Part shown: positions 16,411-24,227 of the stretch, piece by piece
Numbering within the stretch: the first letter of the stretch is position 1
Layout of the letters: every line of letters starts with the position of its first letter
Assembly (NCBI GenBank): GCA_902761955.1
Contig: CACWMM010000023.1
Span: forward strand, 1 to 52,070
Direction of reading: 5' to 3'
Source of the DNA: Parafannyhessea sp902761955
Lineage (GTDB): Bacteria > Actinomycetota > Coriobacteriia > Coriobacteriales > Atopobiaceae
Length of the DNA: 52,070 bases
Position numbers and translations under genes: made by a program
Notes under the pieces: model-generated
What the model was told of the DNA's origin: nothing
What the model saw: the letters and a program-made list of their open reading frames with translations, nothing else
The model's database searches: none

Positions 16411-16442
16411 CGCCCCCGACCAACGAGTGCTGGTCGGGGGCG
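16411..16442 (+). terminator. Hairpin terminator after the NhaC-type gene
   Basis: Perfect 12-bp arms CGCCCCCGACCA (16411-16422) and TGGTCGGGGGCG (16431-16442) with an 8-base loop. It marks the end of host sequence before the IS110 element. Confidence 0.75.
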
Positions 16443-16455
16443 TCTGGCGTTATGC

Positions 16456-16503
16456 GATGGGCACCGCGTGCGATGGCCGTCGCACGGGATGGGCGTCGCG
16501 CGG
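16456..16503. repeat. Three tandem 16-bp imperfect repeats at the left edge of the IS110 element
   Basis: GATGGGCACCGCGTGC (16456-16471), GATGGCCGTCGCACGG (16472-16487) and GATGGGCGTCGCGCGG (16488-16503) follow each other without gaps. The last copy plus GAGG contains the 14-mer CGTCGCGCGGGAGG (16494-16507), which recurs at 17931-17944 on the other side of the recombinase gene. Confidence 0.65.
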
Positions 16504-16533
16504 GAGGGTGGTGCTAGACGATATGTAGAGTGA

Positions 16534-16632
16534 TCGGGACCTCGCTCTGTAAAGCAGTGGCCATCGAGTGGCAGCGTGGGTTAGGCTCGGTCTTGCAGGA
16601 GTCCGGCTTACCACATTCACAGGAGGTCCCGA
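16534..16632 (+). promoter_or_regulatory. Long-range stem in the IS110 leader that covers the ribosome site
   Basis: TCGGGACCTC (16534-16543) pairs perfectly over 10 bp with GAGGTCCCGA (16623-16632). The right arm includes most of the AGGAGG ribosome site (16621-16626) of the recombinase gene, so the folded leader would block translation. The ~80 bases between the arms could hold internal loops. In IS110-group elements the guide (bridge) RNA is made from the leader, so this is one candidate site. Confidence 0.5.
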
Positions 16633-16634
16633 CC

Positions 16635-17873
16635 ATGTTGTACTCTACCAGCATCGGCCTTGACGTGCACGCCCGTTCCATCAGCGCCGCGGCGTTCGTC
16701 TTCGAGACGGGCGAGGTCGTGCAGCGCACGTTCGGCTACGACCCCGACGCGGTCGCCGCCTGGGCGGCCACGCTGCCGCAGCCTGCGGGCTGCCTCTACG
16801 AGAGCGGCCCCACGGGCTTCGACCTGCAGAGGAGGCTCGTCGCCCTCGGGCTGCCCCGCCACGTGGGCGCCGTCTCGAAGATGGTGCGGCCCTCGGGCGA
16901 CCGCGTCAAGACCGACAGGAGGGACGCCCTCTTCCTCTCGAGGCTGCTGGCCGTGGGCGAGTTCGTCGAGTGCGCCCCTCCCACGCCGGCCATGGAGGCG
17001 GCGCGCGACCTGTCCCGCGCCCGCGAGGACGCGCGCGAGGCGCTGATGAGGGCGCGCCACCAGCTGTCGAAGTTCCTGCCCGGGAAGGGCCACGTGTGGC
17101 CGAGGGGCAGGTCCACGTGGACCAGGGCGCACCGCGAGTGGCTGCGCTCCATCGAGCTCGACGACCCGTGCGAGCGGCTCGTGCTCGAGGAGTACGTCGC
17201 GCAGGTCAGGGAGTGCGAGGAGCGCCGCGACCGCCTCGACTCGGCCATCGCCGAGAGGTCCGGCGCCGACGACCTCGCCGGCGTCACCTCCAGGCTCCGC
17301 GCCCTGCGCGGCGTCTCGACCGTCACCGCCTTCGGGATCGCCGTCGAGATCGGCGACTTCTCCCGCTTCGCCAGCCCCAGGGCGCTCATGTCCTACGTCG
17401 GCCTCGTGCCGTCGGAGTCGTCGTCGGGCGAGACGACCTCGAGGGGCGGGATCACCAAGACCGGCAACTCGCACGTCAGGCGGCTCCTCGTCGAGGCCGC
17501 CTGGCACCACGCCAGGCCCCTGTCGCCGGCCTCCGAGACCGACGTGGCCTCGTCGGCGGGGCTCCCGGCGGAGGCGGCGGGGATTGCGGCGCGGGCCAAC
17601 CGCAGGCTGCACCGCAGGTACCTCGACCTGAGGGCGAGGGGGAAGGGCGCCAACGTCGCCAACGTCGCCGTCGCCCGCGAGCTCGTCGGGTTCTGCTGGG
17701 CGCTCGCCCTCTGCGGGCGGGCCGCCGAGCCGCGAAACCACCCTCCCGCACGCGCGGCGCGGCCGAGGCGCGTGGGGCACCCCGCGATTCGACTATGCGC
17801 AGCGAGGCCCGGCCTCGCCACGCGCGACCCTAGACCAGCGGAGCTCCCCAGCCGAAGCGTCGGAATGCGTTAG
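16635..17873 (+). CDS. IS110-family DEDD recombinase (transposase)
   Basis: 412 residues from ATG 16635, with AGGAGG eight bases upstream. The N-terminal RuvC-like domain has the DEDD residues: IGLDVH (D10), YESGP (E56) and KTDRRDA (D94, D97). A helical middle follows, then the Tnp20-type C-terminal domain: LRALRGVSTVTAFGIAVEIG, FASPRALMSYVGLVPSE and GITKTGNSHVRRLLVEAAW, the segment that carries the nucleophilic Ser region. IS110 enzymes cut and join DNA under guidance of a structured RNA from the element. The last ~45 residues are Arg/Pro/Ala-rich and lie over a strongly folding segment, so they may be translated non-coding sequence. The gene appears intact. Confidence 0.93.
   Translation: MLYSTSIGLDVHARSISAAAFVFETGEVVQRTFGYDPDAVAAWAATLPQPAGCLYESGPTGFDLQRRLVALGLPRHVGAVSKMVRPSGDRVKTDRRDALFLSRLLAVGEFVECAPPTPAMEAARDLSRAREDAREALMRARHQLSKFLPGKGHVWPRGRSTWTRAHREWLRSIELDDPCERLVLEEYVAQVRECEERRDRLDSAIAERSGADDLAGVTSRLRALRGVSTVTAFGIAVEIGDFSRFASPRALMSYVGLVPSESSSGETTSRGGITKTGNSHVRRLLVEAAWHHARPLSPASETDVASSAGLPAEAAGIAARANRRLHRRYLDLRARGKGANVANVAVARELVGFCWALALCGRAAEPRNHPPARAARPRRVGHPAIRLCAARPGLATRDPRPAELPSRSVGMR
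17768..17825 (+). ncRNA. Candidate structured RNA at the 3' end of the IS110 gene
   Basis: An outer stem GCGCGTGG (17768-17775) / CCACGCGC (17818-17825) encloses a GGGG-CA-CCCC turn (17774-17783) and a hairpin GCGAGGCC-C-GGCCTCGC (17802-17818). The elements share end bases, so not all can form at once. Such multi-loop folds are what IS1111-group seeker RNAs look like, but GC-rich coding DNA folds easily; low confidence. Confidence 0.3.
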
Positions 17874-17953
17874 CCAACACGCGGATATCAGACTCGCAGT
17901 CGTGCGTCGAACCAGACACGCCCTGGGCGCCGTCGCGCGGGAGGTGGCCATAG

Positions 17954-17999
17954 AAAAAGGTGGGCCGGTCCCCGAGAAGTCGGAGGCTGGCCCACCTTT
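17954..17999 (-). terminator. Intrinsic terminator of the zinc-ribbon membrane gene
   Basis: Arms AAAGGTGGGCC (17956-17966) and GGCCCACCTTT (17989-17999) are perfect and the inner bases extend the stem. Read on the - strand the hairpin is followed by a TTTTT run (complement of 17954-17958). It lies 25 bases past the stop of the gene ending at 18025. Confidence 0.85.
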
Positions 18000-18024
18000 G
18001 CCACTTGACAAGTCTATCTACATA

Positions 18025-18840
18025 TCAGTCGAGCTTGTGACCGCACTCGCCGCAGAAGTGGTCGCCCGGCTCGACGGGGGCGCCGCAGTTGGGGCAGAAC
18101 GACGCCTTGGGCGCGGCCTCCGTGGGAGCCACGGGAGCGGGGTCCGCGGGAGCCTGGTCGGAGCGGTCGAGCACCGTCGTGGGCGCGGTCTCGAAGGCGT
18201 CGGGTTCGGGCGTCGGCGCGGGCTCGGGCTCGGGGGCGACGGGCGCCTCGGGCGCGGCCTCGGGCGCGGGAGCCGGAGCTGCCGGAGCGACGGGGACAAC
18301 CGGCGCGGGTGCCACGGGTGCGGGTGCAGGAGCGGGCGCCGTGGGCGCCGCGGGCGCGGCGGACGCGTCGCTAAAGAGCTTGCGCCTGATGTCAGAGGTG
18401 TTGCGCGCGATCATGACGTTCAGCATCGCGAACTCGTAGCCCACGCGGAGCAGGATCTCGAGCAGGATGCACAGCAGTGCCATGCCCACGAGCGAGGCCA
18501 GAAACGCGCCAAAGCCAAAGCTGAGGGAGCTGAGGGCGCCCGCCGCACAGCCAAACAGCACGAGCAGCGCGCTGAAGATGTAGAGCGCCTTCAGGATCTT
18601 GTCGATGAGCAGGATGTCGAAGCGCAGGAACGGGCCCCAGCTCTCCTTGTCCTTGAAGCTCAGGTGGAGCTCGTTCTTATCAGAGATGAAGCGCTTGTAG
18701 CCCATGACCGTGAGCACGATGGCCGCGATGAACGCGATGAACATGAGGACGCCGAACGCCGAGCCGAAGCCCAGGAGCTGGTCGAAGGGGTTGCTGTTGT
18801 AGCCGTAGCCCCCGTAGCCGTACGAGTTGTTTCCAAACAT
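18025..18840 (-). CDS. Membrane protein with Pro/Ala linker and C-terminal zinc ribbon
   Basis: 271 residues. A Gly/Tyr/Asn-rich N-terminus (SYGYGGYGYN) is followed by a first membrane segment at about 28-48, two more at about 85-130 and a cytoplasm-facing helix region to ~160. Residues about 162-245 are a low-complexity Ala/Pro/Glu linker. The C-terminus is a double-CxxC zinc ribbon (CPNCGAPVEPGDHFCGECG). GAAAGGAA lies upstream of ATG 18840. The design (DUF4282-like membrane part plus ribbon) suggests a scaffold or sensor, but no function can be assigned. It is followed by a clear intrinsic terminator and preceded on the same strand by another zinc-ribbon protein. Confidence 0.82.
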   Translation of the reverse strand: MFGNNSYGYGGYGYNSNPFDQLLGFGSAFGVLMFIAFIAAIVLTVMGYKRFISDKNELHLSFKDKESWGPFLRFDILLIDKILKALYIFSALLVLFGCAAGALSSLSFGFGAFLASLVGMALLCILLEILLRVGYEFAMLNVMIARNTSDIRRKLFSDASAAPAAPTAPAPAPAPVAPAPVVPVAPAAPAPAPEAAPEAPVAPEPEPAPTPEPDAFETAPTTVLDRSDQAPADPAPVAPTEAAPKASFCPNCGAPVEPGDHFCGECGHKLD

Positions 18841-18963
18841 GTGCGATTCCTTTCGTTGGTGCGGTCAGTCTGACGCGGGGGCGAAGGAGGCCGTTCTTCT
18901 CGCCCGTCCCCGCGGAAGGCCCTGGAAAACCTCGAACCTGAGGCAAAGCCTAGGACTTGATGG

Positions 18964-19869
18964 CTAGAACTTGATGGTCGGGTAGACCTCCTGGTAGTCC
19001 TGCAGCGCGATCACCTTGCCCGTGTTGGGGTCCTTGCCGTCGGCAATCGGCCTCAGGATCTCTTCCTTGTACGGGGCGGGGTCCTCGTAGACGAGGTCGG
19101 TCGTCCACGCGTTCGATATGCACGCGATGCGTGACTGCAGGTCGTTGAGGCAGCGCATGACCGCGGCGTGCTGCGTGGCGTACGAGCTGCCCTCGGGAAC
19201 CTGGATGCTCGAGAACGAGGTCGCGTCGCTCTGGATGCTCTGCTCCAAGGCGTAGCACTCCTGCGCCGCGGCGTAGCGCTTGTTGAAGTCGGTGCTCAGG
19301 TAGATGGTGTTGAACGTGGTCGCGCAGCTCGCGATGCGGGAGTCGTAGTCGCTCAGCCTGTTGTAGTACGGCAGAATCTGGGCCTTGAACTGCGCGTCCG
19401 TCGCACTCTTCTCGGCATCGCGCTGCGCCTGGGCCGCCGCCTCGGCCTTGCGCTCGGCCTCCTCCTCGGCCTTCTCCTCCGCCTTGGCCTTCGCCTCCTC
19501 GGCCTTCCTCTTGGCCTCGGCCGCCTTCTTCCGGCCTGCCTTGCTCTTGGCAGCCTCGCTCTTCTCGCCCGCGACCCCCTGGGCCTGCCCGCCGCGAGCC
19601 TGCCACGGCAGCGCATTGCCGCTTGCGCTCCAGGCGATCAGGAACGCGAGCGCAAGGGCGAGAAGGACCGCCGCCACGATGGCAACGATGGTTCCCGTGC
19701 CAAGCCTTTGTGCGGCCTGCGGTGCCGGGGCGCCAGTTGGCGCAGCGCCTTGCGCGGTCGTGGCGTCTGGAGCGGGCGATGAGTCTGCGACCGGGGCGCC
19801 GCACCTTGCGCAGAACTCCTTGCCGGGCTGAATGGGTGCCCCACAGCTTGTGCAGAAGCGAGTCGCCAT
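18964..19869 (-). CDS. Zinc-ribbon, single-membrane-span protein with coiled coil
   Basis: 301 residues from ATG 19869. An N-terminal zinc ribbon (CTSCGAPIQPGKEFCARCG, residues 6-24) is followed by an Ala/Pro linker, one membrane segment (about 60-80, IVAIVAAVLLALALAFLI), and a Lys/Glu/Ala-rich coiled coil (about 95-160). The C-terminal ~140 residues are a folded domain with three Cys (SCATTF, ECYALE, CLNDL, CISN), probably outside the cell. The topology would place the ribbon inside and the coiled coil outside. No enzyme motif is seen. The downstream gene on the same strand also has a zinc ribbon, but at its other end, so the two may form a pair. Confidence 0.82.
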   Translation of the reverse strand: MATRFCTSCGAPIQPGKEFCARCGAPVADSSPAPDATTAQGAAPTGAPAPQAAQRLGTGTIVAIVAAVLLALALAFLIAWSASGNALPWQARGGQAQGVAGEKSEAAKSKAGRKKAAEAKRKAEEAKAKAEEKAEEEAERKAEAAAQAQRDAEKSATDAQFKAQILPYYNRLSDYDSRIASCATTFNTIYLSTDFNKRYAAAQECYALEQSIQSDATSFSSIQVPEGSSYATQHAAVMRCLNDLQSRIACISNAWTTDLVYEDPAPYKEEILRPIADGKDPNTGKVIALQDYQEVYPTIKF

Positions 19870-20059
19870 CTTTCGTCCAATCTCCCAGTGGCCCCAATCG
19901 CGGTTGCGCGTGGGCAAATGCTACCACGCCACCTTGACCGGACGTCATGGGACGGGCCCATCTAATGCATCCGTAACCAACTGACGGCGAATCGTTCCAA
20001 TCTGGCACGTGCCTTGCGAGCTGAGGGCACGGCGGACGAGCATCATACGGGACGAGTGA

Positions 20060-20100
20060 CATCACTAACTGACAGAACGCGATTCTGTCAGTTAGTGATG
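20060..20100. repeat. Perfect inverted repeat, 18-bp arms (copy 1)
   Basis: CATCACTAACTGACAGAA (20060-20077) and TTCTGTCAGTTAGTGATG (20083-20100) with a 5-base loop. It shares 15 of its outer arm bases with the second palindrome at 20141-20181 but has no T-run on either side, so it is not an obvious terminator. Confidence 0.8.
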
Positions 20101-20133
20101 GGCCACGAGGGCAGAAAGGCCTCTCTTGCGCCC

Positions 20134-20181
20134 AAAAAGGCATCACTACCTGACAGATGCCGCATCTGTCAGGTAGTGATG
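20134..20181 (-). terminator. Perfect inverted repeat, 20-bp arms (copy 2), terminator of hisS
   Basis: CATCACTACCTGACAGATGC (20141-20160) and its exact complement (20162-20181) with one base between. On the - strand it is followed by CCTTTTTGGG (complement of 20131-20140), and it lies 31 bases past the hisS stop, so it is a good intrinsic terminator. Confidence 0.75.
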
Positions 20182-20212
20182 ACGTGGGGCGATGGTGTCG
20201 CGGGGGCCGCGG

Positions 20213-21389
20213 CTATGCCAGACGCGCCTTCACCTCGCTGGCAAGGTCCGCCATGGGCACCTGCACCTGCTCGTGCGTGGACATGTCGCGAAGCGTGGCC
20301 ACGCCGGCCGCGACCTCGTCGGAGCCCAGCACGACGCACAGGCGCGCGTTGTGCTTGTCCGCCTGCTTGAACTGGCTCTTGAGCGAGCGACCCTGGTAGT
20401 CCGCCTCGGTGCGAACGCCCGCCTGGCGAAGCGCGAGCGTGGCACGGAACACGGCGTCACGCTCGTCGGCGCCGGTGCACGCGACGTACACGCACGCGGG
20501 CTCGTCGCCGTCCACGTTTACGCCGAGGGTCTGGAGCGCCAGGTACATGCGCTCGAAGCCGACGGCGAACCCGATGCCCGGCGTGGGCTTGCCGCCCTCG
20601 AGCTCCATCAGGCCGTCGTAGCGGCCGCCGCCACCAATGGCGCCGACGCCGGCGCTCTCGCACTCGACCTCGAACACGGTACGCGTGTAGTAGTCGAGCC
20701 CGCGCACGAGCGTGGGGTCCTCTACGTAGGAGATGCCGGCCTCGTCCAGGTACTGCTTGACCTTGGCGTAGTGCGCGGCGCAGTCGTCGCACAGGTTGTC
20801 CTTTGCGAGGGGGGCGTCCGCCATGACCTCGCGGCAGTGGTCGTTCTTGCAGTCAAAGCTGCGCAGAGGGTTGATCTCGGCGCGCTCCAGGCAGTCCTCG
20901 CACATCTCGTCCTTGTGGTCGAGGATGAAGTCGCGGACCTTCTGGCGGTAGGCGGGACGGCACGCGGCGTCGCCCATCGAGTTGATGCGGAGCGTGAGCT
21001 GCTTGGGGTCGAAGCCCATGCGCTTGTAGAACTCCATCAGCATGATGATGCACTCGGCGTCCGCCGCGGGGTCCGGGGCGCCGAGCCACTCGACCCCCAC
21101 CTGGTGGAACTGGCGCAGGCGCCCCTTCTGCGGGCGCTCGCCGCGGAACATCGCCTCGCCATACCACAGCTTGACGGGGGCGCCGCCCTGCGGGACGAAG
21201 TTGTTCTCGACCGCTGCGCGCACGACGCCGGCCGTTCCCTCGGGGCGCATCGCCATGCGCTGCTTTGCCTTCAGGCCGCTCTCCGTACCGGCGTCCAGCA
21301 GGCGCTCCATGAGCGCGCCGGAGAACACGCGGAACATCTCCTTGGTACCCGCCGTACAGGTCCTCGGTACCCTGGATCTTCTGAGCCAT
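20213..21389 (-). pseudogene. hisS: Histidyl-tRNA synthetase with internal deletion and frameshift
   Basis: The start is clear: AAGGAGG, then ATG 21389 and MAQKIQGTEDLYGG. After this the frame shifts, and the normal protein resumes in another frame at about 21347 with TKEMFRVFSG and continues intact to 20213. The resumed part has class II motif 2 (MRPEGTAGVVRAAVE), the two HisRS signature regions (LVRGLDYYTRTVFE, GGGGRYDGLM), motif 3 (GIGFAVGFERM) and the C-terminal anticodon-binding domain. Roughly 40 residues expected between GTEDLYGG and KEMF, including motif 1, are missing. GGTACCC occurs on both sides of the junction (21344-21350 and 21366-21372), as a repeat-mediated loss would leave. 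hisS is normally essential, so a second copy elsewhere or an assembly error is likely. Confidence 0.85.
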
Positions 21390-21556
21390 GTCTGGCCTCC
21401 TTCCGCGCCTTCAGCGCGACCATGGCCGTGGCCACAAACGCCGTACGACGCACGACGCCTTCCACGGCCGACAGGTAGGCAGTATACGCCTCTGGCCTCT
21501 TGCGGCGGAGTCCGACGCCCAACCTTAACTCGCGGCACAACGACGCTGCACATTGG

Positions 21557-21577
21557 CGCGGGGCGCGGGGCGCGGGG
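21557..21577. repeat. Short tandem repeat, three 7-bp units
   Basis: CGCGGGG is repeated three times in a row in the gap between niaR and hisS. The rest of that 213-base gap holds nothing I recognise. Confidence 0.6.
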
Positions 21578-21602
21578 CGCGCGCGGCCCGCAGGTCCCGT
21601 CC

Positions 21603-22139
21603 CTATCGCAGGGTCTCGCGCTCGTAGTCGCTCATCGGCACAAGCCAGCCGCGCTCGGCCAGCGCCTCCCCTATCGCGTCCAGGTCCTCCTCGCTGTCGG
21701 CCACCACGTGGTGGAAGTGATAGCCGCTCGTCGTCCCGCTCAGGAGCGACGACCTGCTGTCCTTCAGCTCTGCCAGGAAGCGCTCCGCGTCGCGGCGGCT
21801 CGACAGCCCCAACTTGGCGGACATCTGCCCGTAGGTGCGGTGGTTCACCATCGTGTCCTCCACCGTGCCGCCCATGTCCACGATCAGGTAGAGCTCGTCG
21901 GCCACCTCGCCCGGACCGTGGTGCAGCTTGAACAGACGGCGCGGGCGCCTGTCGCGCACGAGCACGTAGCCTCGGTTCGTGGACGCCACGTCATGCCCGT
22001 CCGCGCGCAGCAGCGCCACGTCCTGCACGATCACCTGCCTGCTCACGCCCAGCTCGCGCGCGAGGGCGCCGCCGGATACCGGGGCGGGCGCCTTCTCCAA
22101 AAGCTCCACTATGCGCGAGCGGCGCTCCTCGCCGCCCAT
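21603..22139 (-). CDS. niaR: NiaR-type repressor of NAD synthesis (HTH + 3H domain)
   Basis: 178 residues. An N-terminal winged helix (RRSRIVELLEKAPAPVSGGA and LARELGVSRQVIVQDVALLR, residues 6-46) is joined to a 3H domain whose conserved histidines are seen in FKLHHGP (about 70-76), NHRTYG (about 99) and YHFHHVV (about 144). This is the architecture of NiaR (YrxA), a repressor that senses nicotinic acid. It is the last gene of nadA-nadB-nadC-niaR and starts one base after the nadC stop, with GGAGGG upstream. It probably represses its own operon via the repeats at 25300-25335. Confidence 0.9.
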   Translation of the reverse strand: MGGEERRSRIVELLEKAPAPVSGGALARELGVSRQVIVQDVALLRADGHDVASTNRGYVLVRDRRPRRLFKLHHGPGEVADELYLIVDMGGTVEDTMVNHRTYGQMSAKLGLSSRRDAERFLAELKDSRSSLLSGTTSGYHFHHVVADSEEDLDAIGEALAERGWLVPMSDYERETLR

Positions 22140-22140
22140 G

Positions 22141-22998
22141 CTACCTGCCCTCCACCGTAAGGTGCTTCAGCGACAGGTCCAGTATCGGGGCGGAGTGCGT
22201 GAGCGCGCCGGACGATACGTAGTCAACGCCCAGGTCCACCAGGGTCGCGGCCTTCGCGGCGTCCACGTTGCCGGACACCTCCACCTCGGCACGCCCCGCG
22301 ATGATGCCCATGGCCTCGCGCATGAGCTCGTGGTCCATGTTGTCGAGCATGATGATGTCCGCACCCGCGTCCACGGCCTCGCGCACCATGTCCAGGGTCT
22401 CCACCTCGACCTCGATCTTGCGCACGAACGGCGCGTGCCTGCGGGCGGCCTCGATGGCCTCGCGCACGCCGCCGGCGGCGTCTATGTGGTTGTCCTTCAG
22501 CAGCACGCCGTCGGACAGGTTGTAGCGGTGGTTGCCTCCCCCGCCCACGCGGACGGCCTCCTTCTCGAACACGCGCATGTTCGGGCAGGTCTTGCGCGTG
22601 TCCACAAGGCGCGTGCGCGTACCGGCAAACAGCGCGGCCATCGAGCGGGTCGCAGTCGCGATGCCGCTCATGCGCTGCAGGTAGTTGAGCGCGACCCTCT
22701 CGCCCGAAAGCAGCGCGCGCACGTGGGCGTGCACGCTTCCCAAGACCTGCCCCTCGCGCACGTCGTCCCCCTCCGCAACGGAAAGCTCCGTCGTGGCGGT
22801 GGCGTCCAGCAGCTCGAACGTCCGCGCGAACACGTCGAGCCCGCAGATGACGCCGTCCTGCTTCGCGATCAGCTGCACGCGGCCCACGGCCTCGGGCCCT
22901 ATGACCGATGCCGTCGTCACGTCCTCGCTGGTGACGTCCTCGCGCAGGGCCTGCAGTATGAGCGGCTCCGCCTGGAGCCTCAGGCTGACGGGATCCAT
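22141..22998 (-). CDS. nadC: Quinolinate phosphoribosyltransferase
   Basis: Joins quinolinate and PRPP to give nicotinate mononucleotide, CO2 and PPi; third enzyme of de novo NAD synthesis. 285 residues, normal length. The N-terminal mixed domain is followed by the barrel with ALNYLQRMSGIAT (about 105-117), DTRKTCPNMRVFEKEAVRVG (about 135-154) and HRYNLSDGVLLKDNHI (about 158-173), which hold the Arg, Lys and His residues of the active site. Its start at 22998 overlaps the end of nadB by 19 bases. Confidence 0.96.
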   Translation of the reverse strand: MDPVSLRLQAEPLILQALREDVTSEDVTTASVIGPEAVGRVQLIAKQDGVICGLDVFARTFELLDATATTELSVAEGDDVREGQVLGSVHAHVRALLSGERVALNYLQRMSGIATATRSMAALFAGTRTRLVDTRKTCPNMRVFEKEAVRVGGGGNHRYNLSDGVLLKDNHIDAAGGVREAIEAARRHAPFVRKIEVEVETLDMVREAVDAGADIIMLDNMDHELMREAMGIIAGRAEVEVSGNVDAAKAATLVDLGVDYVSSGALTHSAPILDLSLKHLTVEGR

Positions 22999-24227
22999 CC
23001 GTGCCTCCTCCTCACGATGTCCCGCGCCGCCAGGCGCGAGAAGACCAGGCTCTCGAGCAGCGAGTTGCTGGCCAACCTGTTCTTGCCGTGCACGCCGTTG
23101 CAGCTCGTCTCGCCCGCGGCGTACAGGTGCTCCATCTGCGTGCGGGAGTCCTGGTCAACGTGGATGCCGCCCATGAGGTAGTGCTGCGCGGGCACCACGG
23201 GGATCGGCTCCCGCGTGATATCGTAGCCCTCCTCGAGGCAGTGCTGGTAAATGTGCGAGAAGTGCTCGCGGCACACCACTTCCGGCACGTTCGCGAACGA
23301 GAGCCACACGTGCCTGGTGCCGTCCTTCTGCATCTGGCGCCTGATGGCGGCAGACACCACGTCGCGCGGCTGGAGCTCGTCCGTGAAGCGCTCGCCGCGG
23401 GCGTCCAGGAGCACCGCGCCCTCGCCGCGGCACGCCTCGGATATCAGGAAGGAGCGACCGGGCTTGGTCGAGAAGAGCGTGGTGGGATGTATCTGCACGT
23501 AGTCCATGTGCTCGAGCGCCACGCCGTGCTCCTGGCACACGCGGCAGCCGTCGCCCGTGAGGCAGGGGTAGTTCGTGGAGTGCTCGTACAGGCCGCCGAC
23601 CCCGCCCGTGGCCAGCACCGTGTCGCGGGCCCGGATGGCAAGACCTTCTCCCCTGGCGTCCCGTGCGTGCACGCCCACGCAGACGCCGTCCTTCACCAGG
23701 AGGTCGTCCATGGTGGTGTACTCCATGATGCGCACGTTGCGCAGCTCGCGCACGCGCGCCAGCAGCTTCGTGGTGATCTCCTTGCCGGTGACGTCCGCGT
23801 GGTGCACGATGCGGTTTCTGCTGTGCGCGCCCTCGCGCGTGTAGTCCAGGTCGCCCGTGGGCGTGCGGTCAAACTCCACGCCCATGCGGATGAGGTCGTT
23901 TATGATCTCGCGGCTGGACCAGATCATGGTGTCCACGCTCTCGGGACGGCACTCGTTGTGGCCGGCGCGCATGGTGTCGTCGAACCAGTAGTCATAGTCG
24001 TCGTGGTCGCGCATCACGCAGATGCCGCCCTGCGCGAGCATGGAGTCGCAGCTTGCCACGTCCTCTTTGCTGAGCATCGCGATGCGCAGGTGGCGCGGCA
24101 GGTTCAGCGCCGCGTACAGCCCGGCCACGCCGCAACCCACGATGCACACGTCAAAGCTTGCGTCGCGCTCGCCCTGCGCCGCGTCCCTTCCCTCGCTCGT
24201 CACGACAGCCCCCTCCCGCGCGCTCAT
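22980..24227 (-). CDS. nadB: L-aspartate oxidase, short form
   Basis: FAD enzyme that oxidises L-aspartate to iminoaspartate; in anaerobes fumarate or another acceptor replaces oxygen. From ATG 24227 it has 415 residues. The FAD-binding GCGVAGLYAALNL (about 29-41) is followed by SCDSMLAQGGI, the substrate-region HPTTLF, EACRGEGAVLLD and the active-site Arg region RFTDELQPRD; the C-terminal GETSCNGVHGKNRLASNSLLE matches NadB and succinate dehydrogenase flavoproteins. It lacks the helical C-terminal domain of the ~530-residue E. coli enzyme, as do several anaerobes' versions. The start overlaps nadA as ATGA. Confidence 0.93.
   Translation of the reverse strand: MSAREGAVVTSEGRDAAQGERDASFDVCIVGCGVAGLYAALNLPRHLRIAMLSKEDVASCDSMLAQGGICVMRDHDDYDYWFDDTMRAGHNECRPESVDTMIWSSREIINDLIRMGVEFDRTPTGDLDYTREGAHSRNRIVHHADVTGKEITTKLLARVRELRNVRIMEYTTMDDLLVKDGVCVGVHARDARGEGLAIRARDTVLATGGVGGLYEHSTNYPCLTGDGCRVCQEHGVALEHMDYVQIHPTTLFSTKPGRSFLISEACRGEGAVLLDARGERFTDELQPRDVVSAAIRRQMQKDGTRHVWLSFANVPEVVCREHFSHIYQHCLEEGYDITREPIPVVPAQHYLMGGIHVDQDSRTQMEHLYAAGETSCNGVHGKNRLASNSLLESLVFSRLAARDIVRRRHGWIPSA

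Larger units (their letters stand above)
16494..17944 (+). mobile_element. IS110-family insertion element (approximate ends)
   Basis: The core is an intact DEDD recombinase gene (16635-17873) between the terminators of two convergent host genes (16411-16442 and 17956-17999). The same 14 bases, CGTCGCGCGGGAGG, lie at 16494-16507 and 17931-17944 and may be the flanking target/core copies, so I set the ends there. IS110 elements have no terminal inverted repeats and no ordinary target duplication, so the exact limits need an empty-site comparison. Sequence between the left copy and the gene can fold (16534-16632), as can the end of the gene (17768-17825). Confidence 0.6.

Noticed and set aside
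18875..18913. Hairpin GCGGGG.../...CCCCGC containing a CTTCTCGCC copy as terminator of the upstream zinc-ribbon gene
   Set aside because: Only the outer 6 bp pair well; the inner part is irregular, so the call was not strong enough to list.
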